Assembly: GCA_964463915.1 (NCBI GenBank)
Contig: CAYXEH010000006.1
Location: forward strand, 1 to 64,000
DNA: 64,000 nucleotides
Source of the DNA: PUPG01 sp964463915
GTDB taxonomy: Bacteria > Bacteroidota > Bacteroidia > Bacteroidales > UBA7960
Direction of reading: 5' to 3'
The notes beneath the pieces are model-generated. The model was not told the origin of the DNA. It was given only the letters and a program-made list of their open reading frames with translations, and did no database searches. A program made the position numbers and the translations under genes. Each line of letters starts with the position of its first letter. Position 1 is the first letter of the stretch. Shown here in pieces: positions 34,795-43,782 of this stretch.

Positions 34795-35346
34795 CTAGAG
34801 GCTGACATCCACACCTACGCGGAAAAAGGGGTTGTCCATATAGGCCTGGCTGTCCTCATTGAAGTTATAGAGCAGCAGGAGGTTAAGACGCAGCCGGTGC
34901 GAAAGGGGCAGTGCGTATCCGGCACCAAGCAGGAAATTATTCTCGCTGATGGAAGGCCTGTCTTCATCCCCCGTTGGAAGAGGACTACGCGATTCAAGCC
35001 AAAGTTTCTCATATTCTCCGTGCAGGAAGAGGTTGGAAATTGTCCGAAGGCGTGCAAATGCATTGGCGCCGTAGGTATGGGAAGAAAAGGTGTCTATCCC
35101 CCAGCTGTCGTGGGTATACTGATAATTACCCCCAATACCGGCAGAAAGACGGTTTGTAATGCGATAACCGGCATGCAGATGGACCCCGATTGAGGTAAAT
35201 GTGCCGAATTGCAATCCCACGAATCCTCCCACAAATATGCGCTCACGCGGGCTAAGGTCGTCAACATCAGGCTCATCCGCATAGAGCTGACCTGGACTCC
35301 ATGCAATTATTGCTGCAAATATGGCGGCCACAACCAGTTGTCTCAT
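34795..35346 (-). CDS. Small outer-membrane beta-barrel protein
   Basis: A 183 aa protein with a signal peptide ending about L-Y-A-D at 24. The mature part shows alternating barrel strands (V-G-L-Q-F-G-T-F-T, L-H-A-G-Y-R-I, F-L-L-G-A-G-Y-A-L-P-L) and ends in V-G-V-D-V-S-L. About eight strands would fit its length. Function unknown. It is convergent with the M1 aminopeptidase, with a single base between the stops, and lies 22 bases downstream of pabB. Confidence 0.7.
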   Translation of the reverse strand: MRQLVVAAIFAAIIAWSPGQLYADEPDVDDLSPRERIFVGGFVGLQFGTFTSIGVHLHAGYRITNRLSAGIGGNYQYTHDSWGIDTFSSHTYGANAFARLRTISNLFLHGEYEKLWLESRSPLPTGDEDRPSISENNFLLGAGYALPLSHRLRLNLLLLYNFNEDSQAYMDNPFFRVGVDVSL

Positions 35347-35367
35347 GTCTCTTCCTTTGATAAGATT

Positions 35368-36669
35368 TTATCCCAGAACAGCCCTGGCTTTCAGCAAACA
35401 TTCCTCATATTCCCTCTCCGGTACAGAGGCTGCCGTTATGGCACCACCGGCCATATACCCAAGATACGCATTTTTCGCATTGTACTGTAAACTACGGATC
35501 ACCACATTGAAATCAAAGTCTTTTTCAGGGCTGATATATCCGACTGATCCTGCATACAGCCCCCTGCGGGTGTCTTCATATTGCTCTATAAGTTCCATGG
35601 CCCTGACCTTTGGAGCTCCTGTCATCGAGCCCACGGGGAAAGCATAACGGATGGCATCCAGATAATGACAGGATGGATCCAGACGGGAAGTAATCGTAGA
35701 GATCATCTGGTGTACATGACTGAAAGAATAGATTCCGAAAAGCTCCTCCACCTTTACGCTGTCTTTTTGTGCAGAACGTGACAAATCATTACGCATCAGG
35801 TCTACAATCATTACATTCTCGCTTCGCTCCTTAGGGTCTTCAAACAAATCCTGACGGTTTCTGGTGTCTTCGGCCATATTTCCTCCCCGGGCGCTGGTTC
35901 CCTTGATGGGCTGTGCAATCAGACGCGACCCCTGTTTCTTCATAAATCGTTCCGGACTGGCACACATGAGGTATTTGTCATCCAGCATATAGAAACAGGA
36001 AAAAGGGGTGGGCGACGAACGATTAATCCATTCGTAACAAATCAATGGGTCAACTTCTGTGTGCTCCCGGAAAAACTCCACACAATAGTTGAGTTCATAA
36101 ATGTCTCCCGCTTGTATGTGATCTTTGATGGCCTGAAGCTGGCGAAGGTAACGGGCCCTGGAAACACGGGGCTGGAGACCGGGAATACCCGGCTGAACAA
36201 AGGGGGTTTCCTCTTCTGACAACAATCCATTATATACAAAGTCCGGATCAGACAGCTTACCAAAACCGGGAAGACACCCGATACGGCACCCACCCTCCTG
36301 GCCGGGAAGGATCACAGCCACCGGACGAAAAAAATGTGCAGGGGGCATTCCTACCGGATCCGGGTTCTCTGATTGCAGGTTTTCAAGCTGATTTTTCAGT
36401 TCATAGGAGAAAAAACCGAACAGCCAGTCGTTATGGCGTTGCTCAAAATCTTTTAACGCATCAAATGTACCACTACCATTTCCATGAAACACATCTGCTG
36501 CCCCCACTCCCAAAACCCACGGAAAAGAAGCGTATTGATCATGCAAATAGCCGTTGGAATTCAGAAAAACTGCTGTATCCGTATGTTGCCGGGCCCAGCG
36601 GAGCAACTTAGGGTATCTGTTTCCGGAAGCCGGGAGCGTATTATAATGCCTGTAAATCCTTTCCGACAT
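35368..36669 (-). CDS. pabB: Aminodeoxychorismate synthase component I
   Basis: About 433 aa from the ATG at 36669 (M-S-E-R-I-Y). The chorismate-binding domain is complete in the second half: S-P-E-R-F-M-K, P-I-K-G-T-S-A-R-G, S-E-N-V-M-I-V-D-L-M-R-N-D-L-S-R, S-H-V-H-Q-M-I-S-T, F-P-V-G-S-M-T-G-A-P-K and Y-A-G-S-V-G-Y. The shape fits PabB rather than TrpE. No glutaminase (pabA) or lyase (pabC) is adjacent. With folK at 17 kb it belongs to folate synthesis. Confidence 0.9.
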   Translation of the reverse strand: MSERIYRHYNTLPASGNRYPKLLRWARQHTDTAVFLNSNGYLHDQYASFPWVLGVGAADVFHGNGSGTFDALKDFEQRHNDWLFGFFSYELKNQLENLQSENPDPVGMPPAHFFRPVAVILPGQEGGCRIGCLPGFGKLSDPDFVYNGLLSEEETPFVQPGIPGLQPRVSRARYLRQLQAIKDHIQAGDIYELNYCVEFFREHTEVDPLICYEWINRSSPTPFSCFYMLDDKYLMCASPERFMKKQGSRLIAQPIKGTSARGGNMAEDTRNRQDLFEDPKERSENVMIVDLMRNDLSRSAQKDSVKVEELFGIYSFSHVHQMISTITSRLDPSCHYLDAIRYAFPVGSMTGAPKVRAMELIEQYEDTRRGLYAGSVGYISPEKDFDFNVVIRSLQYNAKNAYLGYMAGGAITAASVPEREYEECLLKARAVLG

Positions 36670-36759
36670 AACCACATTGATTCCAATAATCAAAGATAGG
36701 AGTTTTATATTGTATAATAAATTGTTACTAAAGATGGGTATTGTGCGATACTGGCTTCT

Positions 36760-37599
36760 CTACCATTTAATGAGATAGTAGGGATCGTTTTTAACTTTTT
36801 CCGTAACAAAGTCATACAGTTTGCGCATACTAAAATCATAAAGCACAACACCATCTATATTGCGCTGGTTTACGATATTGGTTTTCTTCAGGTCTTTCAT
36901 AAGCCTGATCTTGTTCCACCACACATACCCTTTTACCGAATAAGCTCTCCGGTTTGAATGGATTGGATAAAGGAGGGGTTTTTTAAGTAACCCCTCTTTT
37001 ATTGTATATTTTTCCCGGTAAAAATTAAGATAAGGGACGCGCTGCTCATACTCCACAAAATGCATCAAACTGCAGGTCACATAATCAAGCCCGATATTCA
37101 GGCAATGGTAATCATGATCGATCATCTGCCGGAAAATGCCATCCGGTGCAAAGGTTAAATCCCCGGCCTCGAAATGATTCTCTCCGGCAGCTATTATGGA
37201 ATAACAAGGATCGTGGTTCCTGAAATGACGGTCTGTGAAAAACTGCCTGGCGAAAGCTCCATAGGCCGGAATTTCTTTTTCGGGATTGAAAACCCTGGTT
37301 TTTCTAACCCCGGGGGTGAAAGCCTGGGAAACAAGAACATCAAAATTCCCCAGCAATAAATCCCGCAAATAGGTGTATGTATCTGCACGGCCTGTAAAAT
37401 GCCTTACCGCCGAAAGGGACACATGGACAAAAATCCTGTTGGCCGGTATTCCCCTGATATATTTTTCAAAAGATACCCCGGCCTTTTTGCTGTATGCAGT
37501 TTTTTTTCGCAGCCGGGGAAGTTTTTTGATATGGCGCCTGATATAAAAATAGATAACAGTACTGTAGACGCTAAGTTTTCTGATTAACAACTTAATCAT
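36760..37599 (-). CDS. AAC(3)-fold N-acetyltransferase-like protein
   Basis: A 279 aa protein. The segment I-F-V-H-V-S-L-S-A-V, T-G-R-A-D, F-N-P-E-K-E-I-P-A-Y-G-A-F-A-R and H-D-P-C-Y-S-I-I-A-A-G-E-N-H follows the aminoglycoside 3-N-acetyltransferase family. In Bacteroidota such genes mostly sit in sugar loci and are thought to acylate aminosugars rather than drugs. The N-terminus (about 1-45) is a basic extension. It lies 46 bases downstream of the flippase gene on the same strand. Resistance should not be assumed. Confidence 0.75.
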   Translation of the reverse strand: MIKLLIRKLSVYSTVIYFYIRRHIKKLPRLRKKTAYSKKAGVSFEKYIRGIPANRIFVHVSLSAVRHFTGRADTYTYLRDLLLGNFDVLVSQAFTPGVRKTRVFNPEKEIPAYGAFARQFFTDRHFRNHDPCYSIIAAGENHFEAGDLTFAPDGIFRQMIDHDYHCLNIGLDYVTCSLMHFVEYEQRVPYLNFYREKYTIKEGLLKKPLLYPIHSNRRAYSVKGYVWWNKIRLMKDLKKTNIVNQRNIDGVVLYDFSMRKLYDFVTEKVKNDPYYLIKW

Positions 37600-37645
37600 A
37601 TCTTAAAAAGATTATAAAAATGGCCACTGACAATGCCGCTGAATT

Positions 37646-39145
37646 TTATTGCCGTTTAAAATACTTGTTGATATTCAACAGCAACTTACCCACCCATAAA
37701 TTTAAATCTTCCGATATTCTTAGTTTCCACACAGGTAATAAAAACAAAGCGGCGGCAATTATTGAGCGCAAAGTTATATCGGTCAGCATATTCGGCGCGC
37801 GGTCAACCTGGCCGGATGCCACCATGAGAAGGACCAGCAGAACCGGAACCCATAAATGCTTCCATTCAAAAGGTTGTATGCCGAAATACATATATATATA
37901 TACAAGTCGAACAATATTAAACAACAGCAATGTAAGCATACTGGCAAGTGCTGCCCCTTCAGCTCCCAGAGATGGAATCAGCAGATAATTGGCAAGAATT
38001 GCAAAGCCAACCATTCCGATGGTAAAAAACAGGTCGTAACGATATTTTTTGGATGTTGTCAGAATGGTTGCATTCAGTCCGGCACTCATATCAAAAAGTT
38101 TTCCAATCCCCAGCAACAGAAAAATATAACGTCCTGCCTGATATTCAGGAGGCATGAACTGAAAAACAGAATCCAGATTGATCCATAGCAGCAAAAACAA
38201 GGTCGCCCCAACCACAAGGTTGGCTGCAGTGGCCTTTTTGTAAACCTGTTCCATCCGGGTCATATCCCTCATTTTCCAGTAAGAGGCGATCAGCGGTCCG
38301 GAAACCTTCACCATGGACCGATATGGGATGAGCATTACCGAACTTATAAAGATCATGGTAGTATAAATCCCGGCAGTTCTAAGATCGATCATGCCTCCAA
38401 CCATCAGGGAATCGATGCTGATCAGCAGGAAGGTGCTAAGATTGTTTAACAGAGAATACAAGCCAAACACCAACATGATTTTGGCCAGGCGCCTGAGCAG
38501 TGGAGTCCATGCAGGCCTTACCTGCAGCCATCCTTTTATTGCTGTGTAAGAAATCAGAATAACAGCAGGCATACAATAAGCAAGCACATAGATCGTCACA
38601 AATTCCGGGAAAGAGATTATTCCCACCGCGAATAAACTAACCGAAACTGTCACAAGTAAGCGCAATATCACCTCATGGGTAACAGAGGGTATGATGTTAT
38701 TATAGAGACAACGGAGATAAGACTCAAACAGATTAAAAAATAAGGTGGCAAGGCCAAGCGGGATCACATAAACGGCATACTCTACCAGTAAAGGGCTGGA
38801 GTCCTGGTAAAGAAAGGCAAGGGGTTGCCGGAAGAGAATAAAAAGCAAAGTGGTGAGGGTAAATCCGGCGAGTGAAAATGCCATTATCCCGAACAAAAAC
38901 CCATGATGCTGATTTTTCGGATCATTGAAAAAAGGGAAAAAACGGAGAATTATATTCCTGGACCCAAGGGCTGATACCTGGGCGTAAATAAGAGAAATGG
39001 TGATTATCAGGTTGGCAAGCCCCACCTGTTCAGTGGTCAGAAAATTGGTAAACAAAAAAAGCTTATTCAGGTAACCGATCACGGCGCCTGCATAAGCAAT
39101 CAGGGAAATGCGAAAACTGTCACGCTCAACGATGCCCATGGCCAA
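37646..39145 (-). CDS. Polysaccharide flippase (Wzx/MATE-like, MOP superfamily)
   Basis: A 499 aa polytopic inner-membrane protein with 12-14 hydrophobic helices. The N-terminus (S-L-I-A-Y-A-G-A-V-I-G-Y-L-N-K) and the repeated 6-helix pattern are those of Wzx/RfbX-like exporters, which flip undecaprenyl-linked glycans to the periplasm. No motifs decide the substrate. The following AAC(3)-like gene suggests the two serve one surface-glycan pathway, but no glycosyltransferase is present. Confidence 0.82.
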   Translation of the reverse strand: MAMGIVERDSFRISLIAYAGAVIGYLNKLFLFTNFLTTEQVGLANLIITISLIYAQVSALGSRNIILRFFPFFNDPKNQHHGFLFGIMAFSLAGFTLTTLLFILFRQPLAFLYQDSSPLLVEYAVYVIPLGLATLFFNLFESYLRCLYNNIIPSVTHEVILRLLVTVSVSLFAVGIISFPEFVTIYVLAYCMPAVILISYTAIKGWLQVRPAWTPLLRRLAKIMLVFGLYSLLNNLSTFLLISIDSLMVGGMIDLRTAGIYTTMIFISSVMLIPYRSMVKVSGPLIASYWKMRDMTRMEQVYKKATAANLVVGATLFLLLWINLDSVFQFMPPEYQAGRYIFLLLGIGKLFDMSAGLNATILTTSKKYRYDLFFTIGMVGFAILANYLLIPSLGAEGAALASMLTLLLFNIVRLVYIYMYFGIQPFEWKHLWVPVLLVLLMVASGQVDRAPNMLTDITLRSIIAAALFLLPVWKLRISEDLNLWVGKLLLNINKYFKRQ

Positions 39146-39252
39146 TGTTTATCAAAACAAATGTACACGAAATTTATTTGATGGATTTCTTTTGCCCGAA
39201 ATGAGGAGGGCCGGGCGGGGATGGTCTGAACCAAATCTCCCACGGGAAGGCA

Positions 39253-40206
39253 TTAAGCGGGGATCAGGGCATCTGCATTGCGGTAAAAAATATTCTCCAG
39301 TTTTTCTGAAGGGAGCTTCAGGGAGCGGATCAGGGACTCATGACCGTAACTGGTATTGTCTGTTCCGAAAAGAATTTTCCGGTGATGTTTTTCCAAAAAC
39401 ATTTTTGCCTTACGGGGATCACGACGCATGGCATTGTATCCGCTTTTCCCGGAAATATCACAGTAAAGGTTGTCATAACAGGACAGGAGACGGTCAATGA
39501 TCCCAAACTGATCGATACGCCCTTTTTCATGAAACAATATTCCCGGGCGAACTGAAGCAATGTTATTCCAGAAATGTGGTCCATGGGCGATAAACACCTG
39601 CCCGGGGAATTGCTTCAGGCGTTTTTCCAATCCGGCAAAATCATACAAATAACCGGGAAAAAATGTAAGATGATCTTCAATATGATCCTTAAGAATAGAT
39701 GTTTTTTTGGAAAACCGGAGCAGCAGGTTTTTGACAATCCCGTTCAGGGCACCGTTTAACAACAAATTCAACGTGTTTTCAAATATGTCGGGCTTCCGGG
39801 GCACATAATGCATCCTGGGTTCTTCCATATGAAAAAGCAAAGGAAGCTGGTGCCTGTCAATTACTTTCAGATATGACTCCAGTCGCTGATCTTCCCACTG
39901 GTGGGTCACTTTCAGTTCTCCGCAACCCTTCAGGCCATGCTCCTTGTACCGGATGATTCTTTGCTCCAGCTGATCGGTTTTGGGGTCCGGGGCATAAAAA
40001 GGAACCACCCGGTCGGGATATTTGGCATTAGCAGCAAACACCTCTTCAGGAGGAAGATGTTGGTATAACATGTCAATGGGTGCTTCCTCTTCTTCCCAGG
40101 TAAGCAACCAGCACCTTTCAATCCGGTGTTTGTCCAGGTAGGTTATCAACTGATCGGCATCCAGCCCTCCCAACCCGACATGCAAATGTGCATCAATCTT
40201 CCGCAT
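39253..40206 (-). CDS. Amidohydrolase-2 family metal-dependent hydrolase
   Basis: About 317 aa starting M-R-K-I-D-A-H-L-H-V, giving the H-x-H metal motif, with F-H-M-E-E-P near 130, I-A-H-G-P-H (third His) and F-G-T-D-N (catalytic Asp) in the usual order of the TIM-barrel fold. Family members cleave or decarboxylate ring and lactone compounds; substrate unknown. The first ATG of the frame (40215) is three codons longer, and the inner one is preferred for its standard start. It stands apart from its neighbours by about 70-110 bases. Confidence 0.82.
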   Translation of the reverse strand: MRKIDAHLHVGLGGLDADQLITYLDKHRIERCWLLTWEEEEAPIDMLYQHLPPEEVFAANAKYPDRVVPFYAPDPKTDQLEQRIIRYKEHGLKGCGELKVTHQWEDQRLESYLKVIDRHQLPLLFHMEEPRMHYVPRKPDIFENTLNLLLNGALNGIVKNLLLRFSKKTSILKDHIEDHLTFFPGYLYDFAGLEKRLKQFPGQVFIAHGPHFWNNIASVRPGILFHEKGRIDQFGIIDRLLSCYDNLYCDISGKSGYNAMRRDPRKAKMFLEKHHRKILFGTDNTSYGHESLIRSLKLPSEKLENIFYRNADALIPA

Positions 40207-40287
40207 ATATCCCACAAAGATACAAAAACAGCCATTGACCCCGATGACTGGACAGGATCAATGGCTGCTTGTTAAAGAGATTGAGTA

Positions 40288-41325
40288 TTATTTGATCTCC
40301 CAGGTATTCCCGCTGTTAAGCAGGTCATTCACTGTCTGAATTTCAGAGGTCTTTTTGGCGGTTTCAATCTGCAACTGGGTCAACTCATCATAAGTGTCGG
40401 CCGGGGCTGAACGAATCACGCCCATAGCCACCGGAAAGTCAGGTGCCTTCATGCGGCCGATCATACGATGAATACTGGGGTCTGTACTGTATTGATCATG
40501 AACCAGCAGATCCCCCTCAGTGATTCCCTCCTTGCCGATTTCCACCACTTCCAGCCGGTTACCCCGCAACACGATCCCCTTGTCACGATTCTTGCCGAAG
40601 ATCAGGGGCTCTCCGTGCTTAAGGAATAACTGCCTGTCTTCACGGGTCTGTCGGTTGGTGATTTCTCCGTGAATATCGTCTGCAAAGATGACACAATTCT
40701 GCAGGATTTCCACCACAGACGTTCCGTCATGCTTGGCGGCCTCATACATTACTTCTGACATCAGTTTGATGTTGTTGTCAGGAACCCGTGCAAAGAATGT
40801 CCCCTGGGCACCCATCACCAGGCCGGATACCGTGAAAGGATGTTCTATGGTACCGTGCGGCGAGGTTTTCGTCACCGACCCCATGGGGGTGGTGGGAGAA
40901 AACTGACCTTTGGTCAGGCCATAAATCCTGTTGTTGAACAACATGATATTGATGTCGATATTGCGCCGCAACACATGAATGAAGTGGTTCCCGCCAATTG
41001 CCATGGAGTCGCCATCACCGGTGGCCACCCACACACTGAGACCCGGATTGGCTACCTTGACTCCGCTGGCGATGGCTGCTGCACGCCCATGAATTCCGTG
41101 GAAGCCAAATGTATCCACATAGTATGGAAATCTTGAAGAGCACCCGATCCCTGAGATCATGGTAAAATTTTCCTTGCGATAACCAATTTTGGGAAAAACG
41201 TTTGATACTGCAGCCAGGATGGCATGTGCGCCACAACCGGGGCACCATTTTACCATCTGGTCACTCACAAAATCCTGCTTGGTAAGTTCTACTGGAGACT
41301 TGGATACTTTTTTATTTTCTAACAT
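40288..41325 (-). CDS. korB: 2-oxoacid:ferredoxin oxidoreductase, beta subunit (KorB type)
   Basis: A 345 aa thiamine-diphosphate-binding subunit: W-C-P-G-C-G-A-H near 28-35 for the iron-sulfur cluster, G-I-G-C-S-S-R, H-G-R-A, G-D-G-D-S-M-A-I-G (the TPP/Mg site) and N-N-R-I-Y-G-L-T-K-G-Q. It pairs with the alpha subunit 2 bases upstream to convert 2-oxoglutarate (or a similar 2-oxoacid) and CoA to acyl-CoA with reduced ferredoxin. The ferredoxin gene is close by and divergent. Confidence 0.94.
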   Translation of the reverse strand: MLENKKVSKSPVELTKQDFVSDQMVKWCPGCGAHAILAAVSNVFPKIGYRKENFTMISGIGCSSRFPYYVDTFGFHGIHGRAAAIASGVKVANPGLSVWVATGDGDSMAIGGNHFIHVLRRNIDINIMLFNNRIYGLTKGQFSPTTPMGSVTKTSPHGTIEHPFTVSGLVMGAQGTFFARVPDNNIKLMSEVMYEAAKHDGTSVVEILQNCVIFADDIHGEITNRQTREDRQLFLKHGEPLIFGKNRDKGIVLRGNRLEVVEIGKEGITEGDLLVHDQYSTDPSIHRMIGRMKAPDFPVAMGVIRSAPADTYDELTQLQIETAKKTSEIQTVNDLLNSGNTWEIK

Positions 41326-41327
41326 AT

Positions 41328-43175
41328 TTATTTCTCCTCCAATAATTTGGTGAATGTTTCCGTGAGTTCCTGAACGTGGAAAGGCAGTCCCTGCACCTTA
41401 TTAAACTGATGATAAGAAAATTCGGGATAAAGCATGCGCAGATAATTGACAAACTGCCCGCTATTGAGCTCACAAACCACAATATTCCTGAATCCTGCCA
41501 ACAACTCCCTGGTATTCCTGGGTAACGGCTTGATAAAGTTAAATTGTGCATGGCTGACTTTATGTCCCTCTGCCTGCATGCGATTCACCGTTGAACGCAG
41601 GGCGCCCTCTGTACCACCCCAACCTACGACAAGTAAGTCTCCGGTAGTATCTCCACTCACTTCCTGAAGGGGAATGTAATCGGCAATGCGGTTTACCTTC
41701 TCTTCCCTGATATTAACCATCAACTGGTGGTTTAACGGGTCGGTGGACACATTTCCGTCAATGTTTGTTTTTTCAAGTCCGCCGATACGATGCCTCAGAC
41801 CTTCCACGCCGGGAAGCGCCCATTTACGCACCAGGGTTTTCTCATCCCTGCGGTATGGTTTGAATTTAGGATCATTGGGATCGGCCATTGGTGGTTTGAT
41901 CCGGGGCATTTGATTCACATCCGGGATATGAAACAGTTCGGAACCGAACCCCAGGTACCCGTCTGTCAGCAAGATTACCGGTGTCATGTGCTCCATAGAA
42001 TATTTGGCCGCCAGGTAAGCATATTCAAAACAATTCGATGAACTGGAAGCAGCCATTACCATGAGCGGGCTCTCCCCGTTGCGGCCGAATAACGCCTGCA
42101 TCAGGTCAGATTGCTCACTTTTCGTAGGCAGCCCGGTTGAAGGACCTCCCCGCTGCACATTGACAATGACCAGGGGCAATTCGGTAATCACCGCCAGGCC
42201 AAGGGCTTCGCTTTTCAAGGATAGTCCGGGGCCGGAAGTGGTCGTTACTGCCATCGAGCCGGTGAAACTGGCTCCAATGGCTGAACAAATCCCCGCAATC
42301 TCATCCTCTGCCTGAAACACTTTGGCGCCAAGAGACTTGTGCTTGGACAGTTCCATCAATATTTCCGTAGCAGGGGTAATTGGATAGGATCCCAGGAAGA
42401 GTGGCCGTCCACTTCTCTCGGAGGCAGCAAGCAAACCCCACGCGGTAGCAATGTTCCCGGTGATATTCCGGTACCAGCCCTTTTTCAACGGTGCAGGATC
42501 CACCTTAAACACAAATTCAATGTCATCGGCTTTTGCCGCGTAATCATAGCCTGCCTGCATGGCTGCCTGATTGGCCTTGATCACTTCCGGTTTACCGGCG
42601 AACTTTTCCTTGAGAAAAGCCCTTGGTTTATCCAACTCACGGCCAAACAAAAAGAATATTAATCCCAGCACAAACATATTTTTCGTGCGCGCTGCCATCC
42701 GCTTATCGATACCCATTTCAGTCAGACTTTCCTGGGTGAGACTTGCAATGGGGACCCTGATCACATGGTACTCATCGAGTGAACCGTCCTCCAGGGGATT
42801 CTCTGTATAGCCGGCTTTCTCTATTGCTTTTCCTTCAAATGAAGAAGAATCAATCACAAGGGTGGCTCCCGGTTTGGCCCATTTCAAATTGGCACGCAGG
42901 GAAGCCGGGTTCATAGCAACGATCACATCACACATGTCGCCGGAAGTATAAATTTTCCTTTTCCCCATGTGCATTTGGAAACCGCTAACACCGGCGATGG
43001 TATTGTGAGGAGCCCTGATTTCCGCCGGAAAATCAGGGAATGTGGCCAGGTCATTGCCCGACAAAGCAGCCACGTCGGAAAAAATGGTACCTGTCAGCTG
43101 CATTCCGTCACCGGAATCGCCCACAAATTTAACCACCACATCCTCTAATTCTCTTACATCATGATTTTTTACCAT
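41328..43175 (-). CDS. korA: 2-oxoacid:ferredoxin oxidoreductase, alpha subunit with fused gamma domain (KorA type)
   Basis: About 615 aa from the ATG at 43175. Residues about 15-190 are the gamma (CoA-binding) domain with G-D-S-G-D-G-M-Q-L-T-G, then the pyrimidine-binding alpha domain with Y-P-I-T-P-A-T-E, A-E-D-E-I-A-G-I-C-S-A-I-G-A-S, T-T-T-S-G-P-G-L-S-L and R-G-G-P-S-T-G-L-P-T-K. The fused layout is that of two-subunit KorAB enzymes of Bacteroidota. In an anaerobe it gives the reductive or oxidative step of a partial TCA pathway. The reading from 43271 adds residues unlike the family. Confidence 0.94.
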   Translation of the reverse strand: MVKNHDVRELEDVVVKFVGDSGDGMQLTGTIFSDVAALSGNDLATFPDFPAEIRAPHNTIAGVSGFQMHMGKRKIYTSGDMCDVIVAMNPASLRANLKWAKPGATLVIDSSSFEGKAIEKAGYTENPLEDGSLDEYHVIRVPIASLTQESLTEMGIDKRMAARTKNMFVLGLIFFLFGRELDKPRAFLKEKFAGKPEVIKANQAAMQAGYDYAAKADDIEFVFKVDPAPLKKGWYRNITGNIATAWGLLAASERSGRPLFLGSYPITPATEILMELSKHKSLGAKVFQAEDEIAGICSAIGASFTGSMAVTTTSGPGLSLKSEALGLAVITELPLVIVNVQRGGPSTGLPTKSEQSDLMQALFGRNGESPLMVMAASSSSNCFEYAYLAAKYSMEHMTPVILLTDGYLGFGSELFHIPDVNQMPRIKPPMADPNDPKFKPYRRDEKTLVRKWALPGVEGLRHRIGGLEKTNIDGNVSTDPLNHQLMVNIREEKVNRIADYIPLQEVSGDTTGDLLVVGWGGTEGALRSTVNRMQAEGHKVSHAQFNFIKPLPRNTRELLAGFRNIVVCELNSGQFVNYLRMLYPEFSYHQFNKVQGLPFHVQELTETFTKLLEEK

Positions 43176-43404
43176 AACGAACAACTGTTTTTTATAGATA
43201 AGAAGCTGAAAGGTTTTACACCTAAACCGTTTATAAGCAATTAATTCTGCGAATTTACATGATTCTGACATATCCGCTTAGAAAAATCGGTACTTTTTTC
43301 TTTCTTCTGAAGGATGTAACGGCCTGTGATCAATAATTTTATTTAAATCAATTTCAAATTAAAACCCCAGAGAAAAATTATGTGAAATCATTTATGAAAG
43401 CCCG

Positions 43405-43412
43405 TATATTTG
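43405..43412 (+). promoter_or_regulatory. Bacteroidota -7 box (TATATTTG) before ferredoxin
   Basis: A perfect TAnnTTTG ends 43 bases before the ferredoxin ATG. No good TTG at -33. Confidence 0.5.
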
Positions 43413-43455
43413 TGGCGAGAATTAACCGATTTTAGAAACCAAAAAAGACAAAGAG

Positions 43456-43623
43456 ATGGCTTACATTATCAATGAAGATTGCACTGCATGCGGCAGTTGC
43501 ATTGACGAATGCCCGGTTGATGCTATTTCTGAGGGTGATATTTACAAAATTGATCCTGACGTATGTACCGACTGCGGTGCTTGTGCAGACGTCTGCCCCG
43601 TAGAAGCAATTCACCCTGCATAA
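43456..43623 (+). CDS. 2[4Fe-4S] ferredoxin
   Basis: A 55 aa protein starting M-A-Y-I-I-N-E-D. Two cluster motifs of the clostridial type are complete: C-T-A-C-G-S-C-I-D-E-C-P and C-T-D-C-G-A-C-A-D-V-C-P, each Cx2Cx2Cx3CP. It is the low-potential electron carrier expected for KorAB, whose genes diverge from it about 280 bases away. It is followed by a strong terminator and therefore transcribed alone. Length and motifs make the call safe although it is a very small gene. Confidence 0.95.
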   Translation: MAYIINEDCTACGSCIDECPVDAISEGDIYKIDPDVCTDCGACADVCPVEAIHPA

Positions 43624-43663
43624 GACCCGTCTGACCGGGTCTTCCCGGGTCAGAACAGAAAAA

Positions 43664-43696
43664 AGCCTGCATAATTTAATATGCGGGCTTTTTTTA
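43664..43696 (+). terminator. Rho-independent terminator after ferredoxin
   Basis: AGCCTGCATA and TATGCGGGCT form a stem with one G-T pair around ATTTAA, followed by seven T. A second small hairpin, GACCCG-TCTGAC-CGGGTC, lies just upstream at 43624-43641. Confidence 0.9.
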
Positions 43697-43782
43697 TTGC
43701 GTTGTTTTTTTGATTTATTTTTGCAGTCAGCACCATCATTACCTGGAACCCGTAATCAGGGATCCATATTTAAACAATAACT

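Noticed and set aside
36760..37599. Aminoglycoside resistance gene
   Set aside because: Only fold-level similarity to AAC(3); context is glycan export, so drug modification is unsupported.
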